From: Maricaulis sp. | GTDB taxonomy: Bacteria > Pseudomonadota > Alphaproteobacteria > Caulobacterales > Maricaulaceae | Assembly: GCF_030149515.1 (NCBI RefSeq) | Contig: NZ_JASBRI010000015.1 | Location: forward strand, 79,477-143,476 | Reading direction: 5' to 3' | DNA: 64,000 nucleotides | In this document: one piece after another, positions 10,754 to 19,690 of the stretch | Layout: each line of letters begins with the position of its first letter | Numbering within the stretch: position 1 is the stretch's first letter | Translations under genes and position numbers: made by a program | Notes under the pieces: generated by a model | What the model was told of the DNA's origin: nothing | What the model saw: only the letters and a program-made list of their open reading frames with translations | Database searches by the model: none

Positions 10754-11432
10754 GCTGTCCTTCACGTTCGAGAAGCGCCGTGGCGGCGGCGCGTTCGGCG
10801 GCCTGCTTCGATCCGCCCTCGCCCACCGCCGGGTCGAGCGGCGCCACACTCACCTCGACGGTGAAGACCGGGCGGTGATCGGGCCCGGAACGTTCGGTGA
10901 GCTGGTAGCGCGGTGTGCCATGGCCCTTGCGGGCGGCCCATTCCTGCAACGCCGACTTGGCGTCCTTGGGCCTGGCCTTGAGCGCCTCGATATGGCTGCC
11001 CCAGAATCGGTCGTAAAAGGCCTGCACCGCAGGCCGGCCGCCATCGAGATAGATGGCCGCGATCAGCGCCTCGCAGGCATCGCCCAGGATGGAGACCTTT
11101 TCCCGGCCGCCGCCGCGGTCTTCCGACCGGCCCATTTTCAGCGCATCGCCCAGTCCGATCTCGCGCGCCACGGCAGCGCAGGTCTCCTTGCGCACCAACG
11201 TATTGAGGCGCGGCGCCAGGGCGCCTTCATTGGCGCTGTCGAAGAGTTTGAACAGGGCTTCCGCGGTCATCAGGCCCAGCACCCGGTCGCCGAGGAATTC
11301 CAGGCGCTCGTAGGAGCGCACGCCCTTGCGCCCGTCGCCATAGCTGGCATGGGTCAGGGCGCGGTCGAAAAGGCCTCTGTCCTTGAAGGTATAGCCGATG
11401 CGCGCTTCCAGCCTTGCCGCCGCATCAGCCAT
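10746..11432 (-). CDS. rnc: Ribonuclease III
   Basis: This 228-residue double-strand-specific endoribonuclease processes rRNA precursors and structured mRNAs. The catalytic signature [12 protein letters not shown] (about residues 42-53) and the second acidic cluster [13 protein letters not shown] supply the metal-binding Glu/Asp residues. A C-terminal double-stranded RNA-binding domain starts around residue 155 ([18 protein letters not shown]). It overlaps acpS upstream by 8 bases and era downstream by 8 bases. In most alphaproteobacteria the signal peptidase gene lepB lies between acpS and rnc; here it is absent. Confidence 0.96.
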   Translation of the reverse strand: MADAAARLEARIGYTFKDRGLFDRALTHASYGDGRKGVRSYERLEFLGDRVLGLMTAEALFKLFDSANEGALAPRLNTLVRKETCAAVAREIGLGDALKMGRSEDRGGGREKVSILGDACEALIAAIYLDGGRPAVQAFYDRFWGSHIEALKARPKDAKSALQEWAARKGHGTPRYQLTERSGPDHRPVFTVEVSVAPLDPAVGEGGSKQAAERAAATALLEREGQHV

Positions 11433-11853
11433 GGGCCAGACCGTCCAGATGGTGGCCCAGCGGCCTTGCCTCGATCACCACGAAGGCCTGGGCCCAGGGG
11501 TGATCGTCGGTGATGGTGATATGGGCATGAGCCTCCATACCCTCAGGCGTCAAATGGCGCAGGCGTTCCAGCGCCCGGCCGGTAAAGGCGAGCGTCGGCT
11601 TGCCGCCGGGCAGGTTCACCACGCCGATCTCCTTCCAGGAGACGCCGCGCGCGATCCCCGTGCCCAACGCCTTGGCCCCCGCCTCCTTGGCCGCAAAGCG
11701 CTTGGCATAGCTCGCCGCGCGCATCCGCCGCCGGTCGGACTTGGCCTGCTCGATCTCGGTAAAGCAGCGCTGCACGAAACGGTCGCCGAACCGGTCGAGC
11801 GACTTCTCGATGCGCCGGATATCCATCAGGTCGGAGCCGAGGCCGATGATCAT
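11425..11853 (-). CDS. acpS: Holo-[acyl-carrier-protein] synthase
   Basis: This 142-residue enzyme transfers the 4'-phosphopantetheine arm of CoA to apo-ACP. The N-terminal [15 protein letters not shown] contains the catalytic Asp, and [21 protein letters not shown] is the second family motif with the metal-binding Glu. The ATG at 11853 gives the standard length; an open frame further upstream is the antisense-free extension through pdxJ and is not coding. It overlaps pdxJ by 4 bases and rnc by 8 bases, forming one translationally coupled unit. Confidence 0.95.
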   Translation of the reverse strand: MIIGLGSDLMDIRRIEKSLDRFGDRFVQRCFTEIEQAKSDRRRMRAASYAKRFAAKEAGAKALGTGIARGVSWKEIGVVNLPGGKPTLAFTGRALERLRHLTPEGMEAHAHITITDDHPWAQAFVVIEARPLGHHLDGLAHG

Positions 11854-12617
11854 GACGCCATCTCCGCCCGCGCCTCGGCGATCAGGCCGCGCATGGTCTC
11901 CACCGTCTCGCGCAGGCCGCGGAAGATCGCCTCGCCGATCAGGAAATGGCCGATATTGAGCTCTGCCACTTCGGCAATCGCGGCAACGGGTTTGACCGTA
12001 TCGTAGGTGAGACCGTGGCCGGCATGCACTTCCAGGCCGCGCGCATGGGCGACCGCCGCGGCCTCGCGAAGGCGTTCGAGCAGGCGTTGCTGCTCGGCCC
12101 TGTCCCCGGCCAGCGCGGCCTCGCAATAGGCGCCGGTGTGCAGCTCGACCACCGCCGCGCCCATGGCCTCGGCCACGGCGATCTGTACGGGATCGGGCTC
12201 GATAAAGAGCGAGACGCGAATGCCCGCCTCGCCCAATTGGCGCACGAAGGGCGCGATGTGATTGTGCCCGGCGGCCACGTCGAGCCCGCCCTCCGTGGTC
12301 CGCTCCTCGCGCTTTTCCGGCACCAGGCAAACCGCGTGCGGCTTGTGGCGCAGAGCGATGTCCAGCATTTCCTGGGTCGCCGCCATTTCCAGATTCAGCG
12401 GCAATTCAATCTCGGCCATCAACCGGTCGATATCGGCATCGGTGATGTGGCGCCGGTCCTCGCGCAGGTGCGCGGTGATGCCGTCCGCACCGCTTTCGGC
12501 CGCCTGGCGCGCCGCGCGCACGGGATCGGGATGCGCCCCGCCGCGGGCGTTCCTGATCGTTGCGACATGGTCGATATTGACGCCCAGGCGCACGGAGGAC
12601 GGCCTATTGTGTGTCAT
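11850..12617 (-). CDS. pdxJ: Pyridoxine 5'-phosphate synthase
   Basis: This 255-residue TIM-barrel enzyme condenses 1-deoxyxylulose 5-phosphate with 3-amino-2-oxopropyl phosphate, the last ring-forming step of DXP-dependent vitamin B6 synthesis. Diagnostic segments are [18 protein letters not shown] near the N terminus, [12 protein letters not shown], and the C-terminal [16 protein letters not shown] that holds the phosphate. The ATG at 12617 overlaps the end of pyrE by 4 bases, and its own stop overlaps acpS by 4 bases. The start is fixed by the family N terminus (MTHN..RLGVNID). Confidence 0.96.
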   Translation of the reverse strand: MTHNRPSSVRLGVNIDHVATIRNARGGAHPDPVRAARQAAESGADGITAHLREDRRHITDADIDRLMAEIELPLNLEMAATQEMLDIALRHKPHAVCLVPEKREERTTEGGLDVAAGHNHIAPFVRQLGEAGIRVSLFIEPDPVQIAVAEAMGAAVVELHTGAYCEAALAGDRAEQQRLLERLREAAAVAHARGLEVHAGHGLTYDTVKPVAAIAEVAELNIGHFLIGEAIFRGLRETVETMRGLIAEARAEMAS

Positions 12618-13198
12618 GCCAGGCCTCGGCTCCCCGGCTTGACCGCCGGAATGGCTTCCAGTTCCGGCGGCAACTGGTCGGCCGGATAGGCCGGCACCTT
12701 GTATTCGGTCAGTGCGATCAGCGGCACGCCGACATCGGCTTCGCCGCCGGACCGGTCGACCAGGCAGGCCTCGGCGACAACCGTCGCGCCCGTCGCCCTG
12801 ATGGCCTCGATGCATTCGCGCGAGGAAAGCCCGGTGGTGACGATATCCTCGACGACCAGAACCTTGTCGCCGGCAGAGAGTTCAAAGCCGCGGCGCAGGG
12901 TGAATTCCCCGTTCTCGCGTTCAACATAAAGCGCCTTGAGCCCCATCTGCCGCGCCGTTTCATAGCCCGGCACGATGCCGCCCACGGCCGGCGAGACGAT
13001 GACGGTCGGTTCGTCGTCCAGCTCGGCCTTCACCTTCCCGGCCAGCGCCCTGCACAGTTTTTCCGTACGAGCGGGATCGGCGAACACCTTGGCCTTTTGC
13101 AGGAAAACCGGGCTGCGCAGTCCCGAGGACAGGATGAAATGGCCTTCCAGAAGGGCTCCGGCGGCGCGGAATTCGGCCAGGACTTCGTCGCGTGTCAT
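12614..13198 (-). CDS. pyrE: Orotate phosphoribosyltransferase
   Basis: This 194-residue enzyme makes orotidine 5'-phosphate from orotate and PRPP in pyrimidine synthesis. The PRPP-binding loop is [21 protein letters not shown] (about residues 110-130), and the N-terminal [20 protein letters not shown] is the orotate-binding part typical of the short bacterial PyrE. It abuts the rsh stop codon with no gap and overlaps pdxJ by 4 bases, so it is co-expressed with the stringent-response enzyme. Confidence 0.95.
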   Translation of the reverse strand: MTRDEVLAEFRAAGALLEGHFILSSGLRSPVFLQKAKVFADPARTEKLCRALAGKVKAELDDEPTVIVSPAVGGIVPGYETARQMGLKALYVERENGEFTLRRGFELSAGDKVLVVEDIVTTGLSSRECIEAIRATGATVVAEACLVDRSGGEADVGVPLIALTEYKVPAYPADQLPPELEAIPAVKPGSRGLA

Positions 13199-15427
13199 CT
13201 ACTCTTTGATCTCCTCGATTTCAGCCCGCATGCGCTCGGCCGAGACGACCGAGGGACACATGCGCAGCGCCGCCAGGATATTGGCGAGATGGCGGGTGTC
13301 GAACACCTCGACATCGAATTCCATGTCGAAAAAGTCCTGGGAACGCCGGCGCGTCTTCACACTGGCGATATTGCCGCGATTCTCGGAGACGGTTTTGGCG
13401 ATCTCGGCCAGCACGCCCTGCCCGTTGTGCAGCACCGCCTCGATACGGGCCATGGATACGGCATTGGCTTCGGCTTCGGCCGTCCAGGCCAGGTCGAGCC
13501 ATTGATCCATGTCGGCATCCTCGTGCTCGGCCAGGGCCTCGCAGTCGATCGTGTGGATCTCGATCCCCTTTTCCGGGATCAGCAGGCCGACAATGCGGTC
13601 GCCGGGCAGTGGCGAACAGCAATCGGCAAAGTGCAGCGTAACCCCCGGCGTGAGCCCGCGGCCGCGCACGAAGAGGCGGGCCTTTTCGTCCTGGATGAGT
13701 TCCCGGCCGGTGACGTCGCCGCGCTCGTCCAGGCGCCCCGGGAAAGCGGCATTGAGAAGATCGTGGGTCGAGACCCGGCCGCGGCCGAGATTCTCGTAGA
13801 GTTCGTCGACATCCTTGATGTCCAGCCGCGCCAGCGCTTCCTTCAGATCGCCCTCGATCAGGGTGCGGCCTTCGCGGCGGAAAGCGTGTTCGGCCATGAT
13901 CTTGCCGATGCGGTGGAACTCGTCGCGCTCGCTTTCGCGGATCAGGCGGCGGATGGCGGCACGGGCCCGGCCGGTAATGGCCAGGTTTTCCCAGCCCTGG
14001 GGCGGCTGGCGGACCCCGCCCTTGACGATCTGCACCACATCGCCATTGCGCAATTGCGTACGCAGCGGCCGTTCGCGGCCATTGATCTTGGCCGCCACCG
14101 TGGTGTGGCCCAGCTCGGTATGCACGGCATAGGCGAAATCCAGCGGCGTTGCTCCCGCAGGAAGGGAAATCAGGTCGCCCTGGGGCGTGAAGCAATAGAC
14201 CTGGTCGGCGAACATCTCGAGCTTGGCGTGCTCGAGAAACTCGTCAGGATCGCCGCCCTGGTTGAGGATCTCCACGAAGGGACGCAGGCGCTCCAGCGGA
14301 TCGCCGCCGGCGGCCTGGGCCGCATCGGCATCATAGGTGTAGGTGGAATTCTTGTAGCGCCAGTGCGCGGCGACACCGCTTTCGGCCACCGCTTCCATCT
14401 CCTCGGTGCGGATCTGCAGCTCGACGCGCACATTGTGCGGGCCGATCACCGTGGTGTGCAGGGAGCGGTAATTGTTCGGCTTGGGCAGGGAAATGAAATC
14501 GCGGAACCGCTCGGGCATGCAGCGCCAGGCCTGGTGGATCACGCCGAGCGCACGATAGCATTCGTCCGGCGTCCCCACGATCAGGCGGAAGGCGTAGATG
14601 TCGGCGATCTCCTCGAAGGTCAGCCCCTTGCGCTCCAGCTTGCGCCAGATCGAATAGGGCCGCTTTTCGCGGCCGAAAATGCGCGCCTCGATACCGGCGC
14701 TGGCGAGATGGTCGGTGATCGCTTCGGATACGGCGGATACCTCGTGCGCATGCTGGTCGCGCAACAGTTTGAGACGCTTGGTGATCGATTCATGGGCGGC
14801 CGGATTGATGTGCTGGAAGGCCAGGTCCTCCAGCTCCACGCACACCCGGTTGATCCCGATGCGCCGCGCCAGCGGGGCATAGATTTCCAGCGTTTCCAAG
14901 GCGATACGCTCGCGCTTGTCCTGGCGCGAAATCGCATCCAGCGTCCGCATATTGTGCAGCCGGTCGCACAGTTTCACGATCAGAACGCGCACATCGGCCG
15001 AGATCGCCACGACCAGTTTCTGCAGGTTTTCGGCCTGTTTGGTGCGCTTGGAGCGCAGCTCCATCTGGCCCAGCTTGGTGACCCCGTCGACCAGGCTGGC
15101 CGTCTCCTCGCCGAATTCGCGGGTAATGTCTTCCAGCGTGGCCGGCGTGTCCTCGACGGTGTCGTGCAACAGGCCGGTGCAAACCGTGGCCACATCCATG
15201 CGCAGATCGGCCAGGATCATCGCGACCTGGGCAACATGGGCGAAATAGGGCTCGCCCGAGGCCCGGCGCTGCGGCCGGTGCGCTTCCTCGGCAAAGCCAT
15301 ACGCCCGCCGCACAAAGTCCGGATCGACTTTCGGGAAATACCGCTGGATACGGCCGATCAGCTCGTCCGCGCTGGGTATGGCGGGCGGCGGCGAGGCCAG
15401 GTCGGATGACGTCGCGCCGAGTGTCAC
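13199..15427 (-). CDS. rsh: Bifunctional (p)ppGpp synthetase/hydrolase (RelA/SpoT homologue)
   Basis: This 742-residue stringent-response enzyme is the single long RSH usual in alphaproteobacteria. The HD hydrolase domain (about residues 25-190) shows GLLHDTVEDT and KLCDRLHNMRT. The synthetase domain (about 240-390) has NYRSLHTTVIGP and EMEAVAESGVAAHWRYK. TGS (CFTPQGDLISLPAGATPLDFAY) and a C-terminal ACT domain (ARIEAVLHNGQGVLAEIAKTVSENRGNI) follow. Both catalytic halves look intact, so it should both make and degrade (p)ppGpp. It follows rpoZ by 6 bases and is directly followed by pyrE. Confidence 0.96.
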   Translation of the reverse strand: MTLGATSSDLASPPPAIPSADELIGRIQRYFPKVDPDFVRRAYGFAEEAHRPQRRASGEPYFAHVAQVAMILADLRMDVATVCTGLLHDTVEDTPATLEDITREFGEETASLVDGVTKLGQMELRSKRTKQAENLQKLVVAISADVRVLIVKLCDRLHNMRTLDAISRQDKRERIALETLEIYAPLARRIGINRVCVELEDLAFQHINPAAHESITKRLKLLRDQHAHEVSAVSEAITDHLASAGIEARIFGREKRPYSIWRKLERKGLTFEEIADIYAFRLIVGTPDECYRALGVIHQAWRCMPERFRDFISLPKPNNYRSLHTTVIGPHNVRVELQIRTEEMEAVAESGVAAHWRYKNSTYTYDADAAQAAGGDPLERLRPFVEILNQGGDPDEFLEHAKLEMFADQVYCFTPQGDLISLPAGATPLDFAYAVHTELGHTTVAAKINGRERPLRTQLRNGDVVQIVKGGVRQPPQGWENLAITGRARAAIRRLIRESERDEFHRIGKIMAEHAFRREGRTLIEGDLKEALARLDIKDVDELYENLGRGRVSTHDLLNAAFPGRLDERGDVTGRELIQDEKARLFVRGRGLTPGVTLHFADCCSPLPGDRIVGLLIPEKGIEIHTIDCEALAEHEDADMDQWLDLAWTAEAEANAVSMARIEAVLHNGQGVLAEIAKTVSENRGNIASVKTRRRSQDFFDMEFDVEVFDTRHLANILAALRMCPSVVSAERMRAEIEEIKE

Positions 15428-15433
15428 GGCAGT

Positions 15434-15805
15434 CTAGAGACGGCCGTCAGGCGCGCCATCCCTGTCATTTTGCAGAGCCTTGAGCATTTCGGCCTCGTCC
15501 ATCTCGACGGGCGGAGCCGGCAGGGCTTCCATCTCCGGTGGAGCGTCCTGCTTGGCAGCCTCTTCCTCGTCCTCGCTGGGAAGCACGCGCTGGAGACCGT
15601 TGACCAGGCTGTCCTTCAGCCCGTCCATGTCCAGCGTCTCGTCGGCGATCTCACGCAGGGCGACAACCGGATTCTTGTCGTTGTCCCGCTCGATCGTCAG
15701 CGCCGAGCCGGCCGAAATATTGCGGGCGCGATGCGCCGCCAGCAGGACGAGGCGGAAGCGATTGGGGACTTTTTCGATACAATCTTCGACGGTGACGCGA
15801 GCCAT
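15434..15805 (-). CDS. rpoZ: RNA polymerase omega subunit
   Basis: This 123-residue subunit helps beta' fold and, with beta', forms a ppGpp site. The conserved start is [28 protein letters not shown], followed by the [12 protein letters not shown]-type segment (here [17 protein letters not shown]). The C-terminal third is an acidic, proline-rich tail of about 45 residues, longer than in E. coli. The start at 15805 is set by the family N terminus although the frame is open further upstream. The rpoZ-rsh order is the classical arrangement. Confidence 0.95.
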   Translation of the reverse strand: MARVTVEDCIEKVPNRFRLVLLAAHRARNISAGSALTIERDNDKNPVVALREIADETLDMDGLKDSLVNGLQRVLPSEDEEEAAKQDAPPEMEALPAPPVEMDEAEMLKALQNDRDGAPDGRL

Positions 15806-15851
15806 GCGCGCGATCTCCTTGAACCAGCGCTGGAGTTTGGAACCGCGTTCC

Positions 15852-16424
15852 CTACCCCTCCCGCCCTGCAAAAGCAAGGCTTGCGGATGTGTGGGGATCG
15901 ACCGGTTGCAGCTTGCATGTGGCGTCGCGGTCGGTCTTTGACAAGGCCGCGATCAGGGCTGCGATTCCCTCACCGCTTTGCGGATGGGTCCAGTCCGGTG
16001 CGATTTCCGCCAGGGGCAGCAGGACGAAGGCGCGTTCGCGCGCCCGGGGGTGCGGGATTTCAAGGCCTTGCGCATCCGCATCCACACAGCCGCGAAAGTC
16101 GACGAGATCGAGATCCAGCGGCCGCGGCGCGTTGCGCACGGTGCGCTCGCGCCCGAAGGCGGCCTCGACGGCATGGAGCCGGTCCAGCAGCGCCCGCGGC
16201 GACAGCGCGGTTTCCAGTTGCGCAACCGCATTCACATAGGCCGGGTCCGCAGGATCCGGCCAGGCCGGGCTCGACCAGTCGGAGGAGCGTGCCGCCACCG
16301 CAATCTCCCCATCGTCTTCCAGCGCCGCCAGCGCGGCGGCCAGTGTCTGCCGCGGCGTGAGATCACCGGATGGAAGGTTGGCGCCAAGCGCGATATAGAT
16401 GGCGTCGGAATTCATTTCACGCAT
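15852..16424 (-). CDS. folK: 2-amino-4-hydroxy-6-hydroxymethyldihydropteridine pyrophosphokinase
   Basis: This folate-pathway kinase transfers pyrophosphate from ATP to hydroxymethyl-dihydropterin. Motifs are [13 protein letters not shown] at the N terminus, the pterin site around [21 protein letters not shown] (about residues 95-115), and [23 protein letters not shown]. The start is either 16424 (190 residues) or the ATG at 16415 (187 residues). Upstream on this strand is TATAAT-like sequence only about 10 bases before the start, so the message may have a very short leader. It ends 46 bases before rpoZ and is divergent from the NYN gene, with just 24 bases between starts. Confidence 0.94.
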   Translation of the reverse strand: MREMNSDAIYIALGANLPSGDLTPRQTLAAALAALEDDGEIAVAARSSDWSSPAWPDPADPAYVNAVAQLETALSPRALLDRLHAVEAAFGRERTVRNAPRPLDLDLVDFRGCVDADAQGLEIPHPRARERAFVLLPLAEIAPDWTHPQSGEGIAALIAALSKTDRDATCKLQPVDPHTSASLAFAGREG

Positions 16425-16448
16425 GCTTTCATTATAGGATACAAGACG

Positions 16449-16988
16449 ATGGCCTTTTATCCCGACGAGCGGATCGGTCTCTTTATTGACGGTGCCAACC
16501 TGTTCTCCACCACCAAGGCGCTGGATTTCGACATCGATTTCAAACGCCTTCTCGACGAGTTTCGCAAGCGCGGCAAGCTGATCCGCGCCAACTACTACAC
16601 GGCCCTGCTGGAGCACGAGGACTACAATCCGCTGCGCCCGCTGGTCGACTGGCTGGACTATAACGGTTTCTCCGTCATCACGAAGCCGGCCAAGGAATAC
16701 ACCGACGAAGGCGGGCGCCGGCGAATCAAGGGCGACATGGATATCGAACTGACCGTCGACATGCTCGAGGCAGCCACCTATCTCGATCACATCATCCTGT
16801 TTTCCGGCGACGGAGATTTCAGCCGCGCCGTCCGGGCAGCCCAGTCCAAGGGCGCGCGGGTCAGCGTCGTCTCTTCGCTGAAGACCTCGCCCTCGATGAT
16901 CTCCGACGATCTGCGCCGCGCTGCCAACACCTTCATCGAACTGGCCGATCTGGAAGCCATGATCGGACGCGATGGAGGCGGCGCGTGA
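16449..16988 (+). CDS. NYN domain protein (LabA/DUF88-like putative RNase)
   Basis: This 179-residue PIN-like protein of the NYN family begins RIGLFIDGANLF with the first catalytic Asp. It has KGDMDIELTVDML (about residues 97-109) and ILFSGDGDFSRAVRAA (about 117-132), which supply the remaining acidic residues. RKRGKLIRANYYTAL follows the family pattern. Members are predicted metal-dependent RNases; LabA of cyanobacteria affects circadian output, and the role in alphaproteobacteria is unclear. AGGA sits 9 bases before the ATG at 16449. The last codons overlap the next gene by 4 bases (GTGA), so it is coupled to the DNA glycosylase. Confidence 0.93.
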   Translation: MAFYPDERIGLFIDGANLFSTTKALDFDIDFKRLLDEFRKRGKLIRANYYTALLEHEDYNPLRPLVDWLDYNGFSVITKPAKEYTDEGGRRRIKGDMDIELTVDMLEAATYLDHIILFSGDGDFSRAVRAAQSKGARVSVVSSLKTSPSMISDDLRRAANTFIELADLEAMIGRDGGGA

Positions 16989-17644
16989 ACGCACGCGTGC
17001 CTGCCGAAGCCCCGCTAGACTGCCCGCTCTGCCCGCGTCTGGTGGCCTTCCGCGAGGACACGGCCCGGGCCCATCCTGACTGGCACAATGCGCCGGTGGA
17101 ATCCTTTGGACCCGGGACTGCCCGCCTGCTGGTCGTCGGCCTGGCGCCGGGCCTGCGCGGCGCCAACCGTACCGGCCGGCCCTTTACCGGCGATTGGGCA
17201 GGCGATCTGCTGTACGCCACGCTGGGCAAGTTCGGCTTTACGCGCGGCACCTATGACGGCCGGCCGGACGACGGGCTGGAACTCGTCGATGCGATGATCA
17301 CGAATGCGGTGCGCTGCGTGCCGCCGGAGAACAAGCCGGTCGGGGCCGAGGCCAATGCCTGCCGTCCCTATCTGACGGCGCGCATTGCCGCCCTGCCCCG
17401 GTTGAAAGCGATTCTCTGCCTGGGCAAGATATCCCACGACAACACGCTGCGAGCCCTGGGTCACCGGATGAAGGACGCGGCCTTCGGCCATGGTGCGACG
17501 GCGCCCCTGCGTGGGCCGAACGGACCCGTCCGCCTCTTCGACAGCTATCACTGCTCGCGCTACAACACGAATACCGGCCGTCTCACCGAAGCCATGTTCG
17601 AAACCGTCTTCGCGGATATCCGTACCTATCTCGATGCCGGCTGA
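16985..17644 (+). CDS. Uracil-DNA glycosylase, family 5-like (iron-sulfur)
   Basis: This 219-residue glycosylase of the UDG superfamily removes deaminated bases from DNA. Two cysteines open the protein (CPLCPRL, about residues 13-19), and a further C in NAVRCVPPENK and another in ANACRPYL complete a likely 4Fe-4S site. Motif I is GLAPGLRGANRTGRPFTGD and motif II is SYHCSRYNTNTGRLT. The asparagine-poor motif I and the C-S-R-Y-N-T-N-T-G motif II resemble family 5 (UdgB) rather than family 4. The GTG start overlaps the NYN stop. Confidence 0.9.
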   Translation: MNARVPAEAPLDCPLCPRLVAFREDTARAHPDWHNAPVESFGPGTARLLVVGLAPGLRGANRTGRPFTGDWAGDLLYATLGKFGFTRGTYDGRPDDGLELVDAMITNAVRCVPPENKPVGAEANACRPYLTARIAALPRLKAILCLGKISHDNTLRALGHRMKDAAFGHGATAPLRGPNGPVRLFDSYHCSRYNTNTGRLTEAMFETVFADIRTYLDAG

Positions 17645-17851
17645 GCGGCATGGCGGCCCGCGGTCAGGCCCACGGGCCGCGCCAGCTCGATCCCTGCCAC
17701 ACGTGCCGCCGTCTCCCCGGCCGGCAAGGCCGGCGCGACACGCCTGTTAACAATGTCAGAATTTGCGCCCCGGAGCACATCGCGCGTGGCATCGAGGCTT
17801 CCTGCCGCAAGCCAGCCTGCAAAAGGGTTAACCGTCTGACCTTGCGGGTTA
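17645..17851. other. Gap with no confident gene
   Basis: These 207 bases lie between the DNA glycosylase and a small YHS-like gene. An 8-bp stem with GCGGCCCG at 17653-17660 and its inverse at 17673-17680 could weakly terminate the glycosylase transcript, but no T-run follows. A minus-strand frame of about 80 codons (start near 17868) crosses the gap; it has no recognisable family and is not called. Confidence 0.4.
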
Positions 17852-18076
17852 TCAACATCTGACAGCATTCTCGGCCCCCTTCCCGGCACCTGCCGCTTCA
17901 TCCGGCCCGATGGCCGTTTCGAAGGCCATAGCGGCCGCCTCGAACCTGTCCCGGCAACCAGGATTGCAGAAGCCGACGAGCCGTCCCCGGTATCGTGTCA
18001 GACTGTCGCTCCGAACCGGTTTTCCGGACCAGGAGCATGTTGCATTTGCGACCGTCTCGCTTTCTAGTGCGGGCAT
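17852..18076 (-). CDS. Small YHS/TRASH-like cysteine protein, function unknown
   Basis: This 74-residue protein is dominated by one treble-clef-like module: CSWSGKPVRSDSL, then RYRGRLVGFCNPGCRDRFEAA. The pattern of a first Cys, a GKPV turn and a later F-C-x3-C-x3-F resembles YHS and TRASH metal-binding domains, though the first half has one cysteine instead of two. I recall relatives in alphaproteobacteria loosely labelled as glutathione transferases, which this cannot be. GGTG about 6 bases upstream may act as ribosome site. It is divergent from the GlxA-type regulator 67 bases away. Confidence 0.6.
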   Translation of the reverse strand: MPALESETVANATCSWSGKPVRSDSLTRYRGRLVGFCNPGCRDRFEAAAMAFETAIGPDEAAGAGKGAENAVRC

Positions 18077-18143
18077 CGGTGTTCACCTCGCTGCGTGCTG
18101 ACTCCGCCTGTTAGGCCAGCCCCAAAATGGCGCAAATGACGCA

Positions 18144-19157
18144 ATGCCCGCTTTTTCTGCCAAACCCGATCTGATCGACCGCCACGTCGCCTTCTTGACC
18201 TATGACGGGGTCAAACTCCTCGATGTGACTGGGCCGTTGCAGGTCTTTTCCGACGCCAATGAACTGCTGGGCCGGCCGGCCTATGGCACGACGCTGGCCT
18301 CGCTCTATGGCGGACCGGTAACGACGGATACCGGTGTGCTGCTGAATACCCGCCGGCTGGCGGGTGTGGGCCTGGACACGGCCGACACGCTGATCGCGTG
18401 CGGTGGCAATGGCGTCTATACGGCCAGCCGCGACAACCGCCTTCTGGCCGCGATCCAGCGCGCCTCGGAAAAATGCGGCCGGGTGGCCTCGACCTGTACG
18501 GGCGCCTTCCTGCTGGGCGCGGCCGGCCTGCTGGACGGCCGCCGTGCGGTGACCCATTGGCAGCGCTGCAAGGACCTGGCCGAGGCCTGTCCGAAGGCCG
18601 AGATCGATCCCGACCCGATCTTCATCGAGGATGACGGTGTGTGGACCTCGGCCGGCGTCACCGCCGGCATCGATCTCGCCCTGGCCCTGGTGGAGACCGA
18701 CCAGGGACGGGATCTGGCACTGGAGCTGGCACGCAACATGCTGGTCTATGTGAAGCGGCCGGGCGGTCAGGCCCAGTTCTCCGAAGCCCTGAAACAGCAG
18801 ACACGCTCGGTCTCCGGCCGGTTCGACGCGCTGCATTTCTGGATGAGGGACAATCTCACCGCAGATCTGCGCGTGGACGCGCTGGCCGCTCGCTGCGGCA
18901 TGAGCCCGCGCAATTTCGCCCGGCTCTACACCGAAGAGACCGGCCACACCCCGGCCCGAGCCGTGGAGCAGATGCGGGTGGAAGCGGCCCGCGCCATGCT
19001 GGAAAACCCGGCGGTCAGCATCAAGACCGTGGCGGTGCAGACCGGTTTCGGGAACGACGAGCGCATGCGCCGCTCCTTTGCCCGGCAACTGGGCATCACG
19101 CCGCAAGCCTATCGCGAACGCTTTGCCGTCGAGGTGGCGGAGAGCGTGTCGGCCTAG
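18144..19157 (+). CDS. GlxA family transcriptional regulator (DJ-1/PfpI domain plus AraC HTH)
   Basis: This 337-residue regulator has an N-terminal class-I amidotransferase-like (DJ-1/PfpI) sensor, with the nucleophile-elbow cysteine C118 in ASTCTGAFLLGAAGLLDG. Its C-terminal AraC/XylS DNA-binding domain (about residues 225-330) carries two helix-turn-helix motifs: DALAARCGMSPRNFARLY and VSIKTVAVQTGFGNDERMRRSF. Known relatives control choline, carnitine, arginine or aldehyde responses. No obvious catabolic target lies beside it, so ligand and regulon are unknown. The ATG at 18144 is kept; the first 12 residues are poorly conserved. Confidence 0.9.
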   Translation: MPAFSAKPDLIDRHVAFLTYDGVKLLDVTGPLQVFSDANELLGRPAYGTTLASLYGGPVTTDTGVLLNTRRLAGVGLDTADTLIACGGNGVYTASRDNRLLAAIQRASEKCGRVASTCTGAFLLGAAGLLDGRRAVTHWQRCKDLAEACPKAEIDPDPIFIEDDGVWTSAGVTAGIDLALALVETDQGRDLALELARNMLVYVKRPGGQAQFSEALKQQTRSVSGRFDALHFWMRDNLTADLRVDALAARCGMSPRNFARLYTEETGHTPARAVEQMRVEAARAMLENPAVSIKTVAVQTGFGNDERMRRSFARQLGITPQAYRERFAVEVAESVSA

Positions 19158-19537
19158 AAATCGTCGGCGGTGCCGGCATGCCTGTGTGCGCCTGCGCTTG
19201 CTCCCCAAGCCAGGGCATGCGCCGCCGAAAGCGCCAAGGCGCCGATGACTGTGACCCAACGCTCGAACGTCTCGCCGATCTCCGCCAATGCCCCGTAGAA
19301 CAAGAGAGTGAGCCCCGTCAGTGCCAGCCCGCGCAGACCGGCACCCAGCCAACCGGACGGCCAGCGGCGCATGGCCGCCAGGGCCACCAGCAAGGCCGCC
19401 AGGGCGAGCGCCACATGGACCCATTCGGCTTCGGCCCAGGCCAGCACCGGGCTTGCGGACACAAGTACCGGCAGGGCCAAGCAATGGACAAGGCAGGCTC
19501 CGGAAAGGCTGATCCCCACAATGTCGCGTGTCCGCAT
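19154..19537 (-). CDS. MerC-like membrane protein of a probable zinc-starvation locus
   Basis: This 127-residue protein of four predicted membrane helices carries the CLVHC motif (about residues 15-19) in the first helix, a hallmark of the MerC family of metal-handling membrane proteins. The C terminus is histidine-containing (GAHRHAG). GGGAGA lies 8 bases before the ATG at 19537. The gene is divergent from zrgA across a region holding two Zur-box-like sites, so it is likely induced under zinc limitation. Its tail overlaps the GlxA-type gene by 4 bases. Classical MerC moves mercuric ion; mercury is unlikely here because no mer gene is present. Confidence 0.82.
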   Translation of the reverse strand: MRTRDIVGISLSGACLVHCLALPVLVSASPVLAWAEAEWVHVALALAALLVALAAMRRWPSGWLGAGLRGLALTGLTLLFYGALAEIGETFERWVTVIGALALSAAHALAWGASAGAHRHAGTADDF

Positions 19538-19624
19538 TAACCTGTCTCCCTGCAAGCAGACGCGCCCTCGCACGCCGGGTTTATGACGGAATTTCAATGA
19601 AAGCGCGCTTGAGCGCCCGGATAA

Positions 19625-19662
19625 GTTATATAATAACGTAGCGATAAACGTTACAACATAAC
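19625..19662. promoter_or_regulatory. Two putative Zur operators between merC-like and zrgA genes
   Basis: Two 13-base sites match the core of the zinc uptake regulator box (GTTATAnTATAAC). GTTATATAATAAC at 19625-19637 has one mismatch; GTTACAACATAAC at 19650-19662 has two. They are 25 bases apart, centre to centre, and sit in the only AT-rich patch of the divergent gap. The consensus used is the enterobacterial one recalled from memory; alphaproteobacterial Zur boxes are similar. No zur gene is in the window. Confidence 0.6.
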
Positions 19663-19690
19663 ACAGCAGAAGGGTGCAAATCCGGCCGTC

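Noticed and set aside
12611-15409. A 932-codon plus-strand open frame across pyrE and rsh
   Set aside because: It is antisense to intact, well-recognised genes and its translation has no domain; high GC content makes such shadow frames common.
17626-17901. A 91-codon minus-strand frame after the DNA glycosylase
   Set aside because: It overlaps the end of one gene and the small YHS-like gene, has no recognised family and no clear ribosome site.
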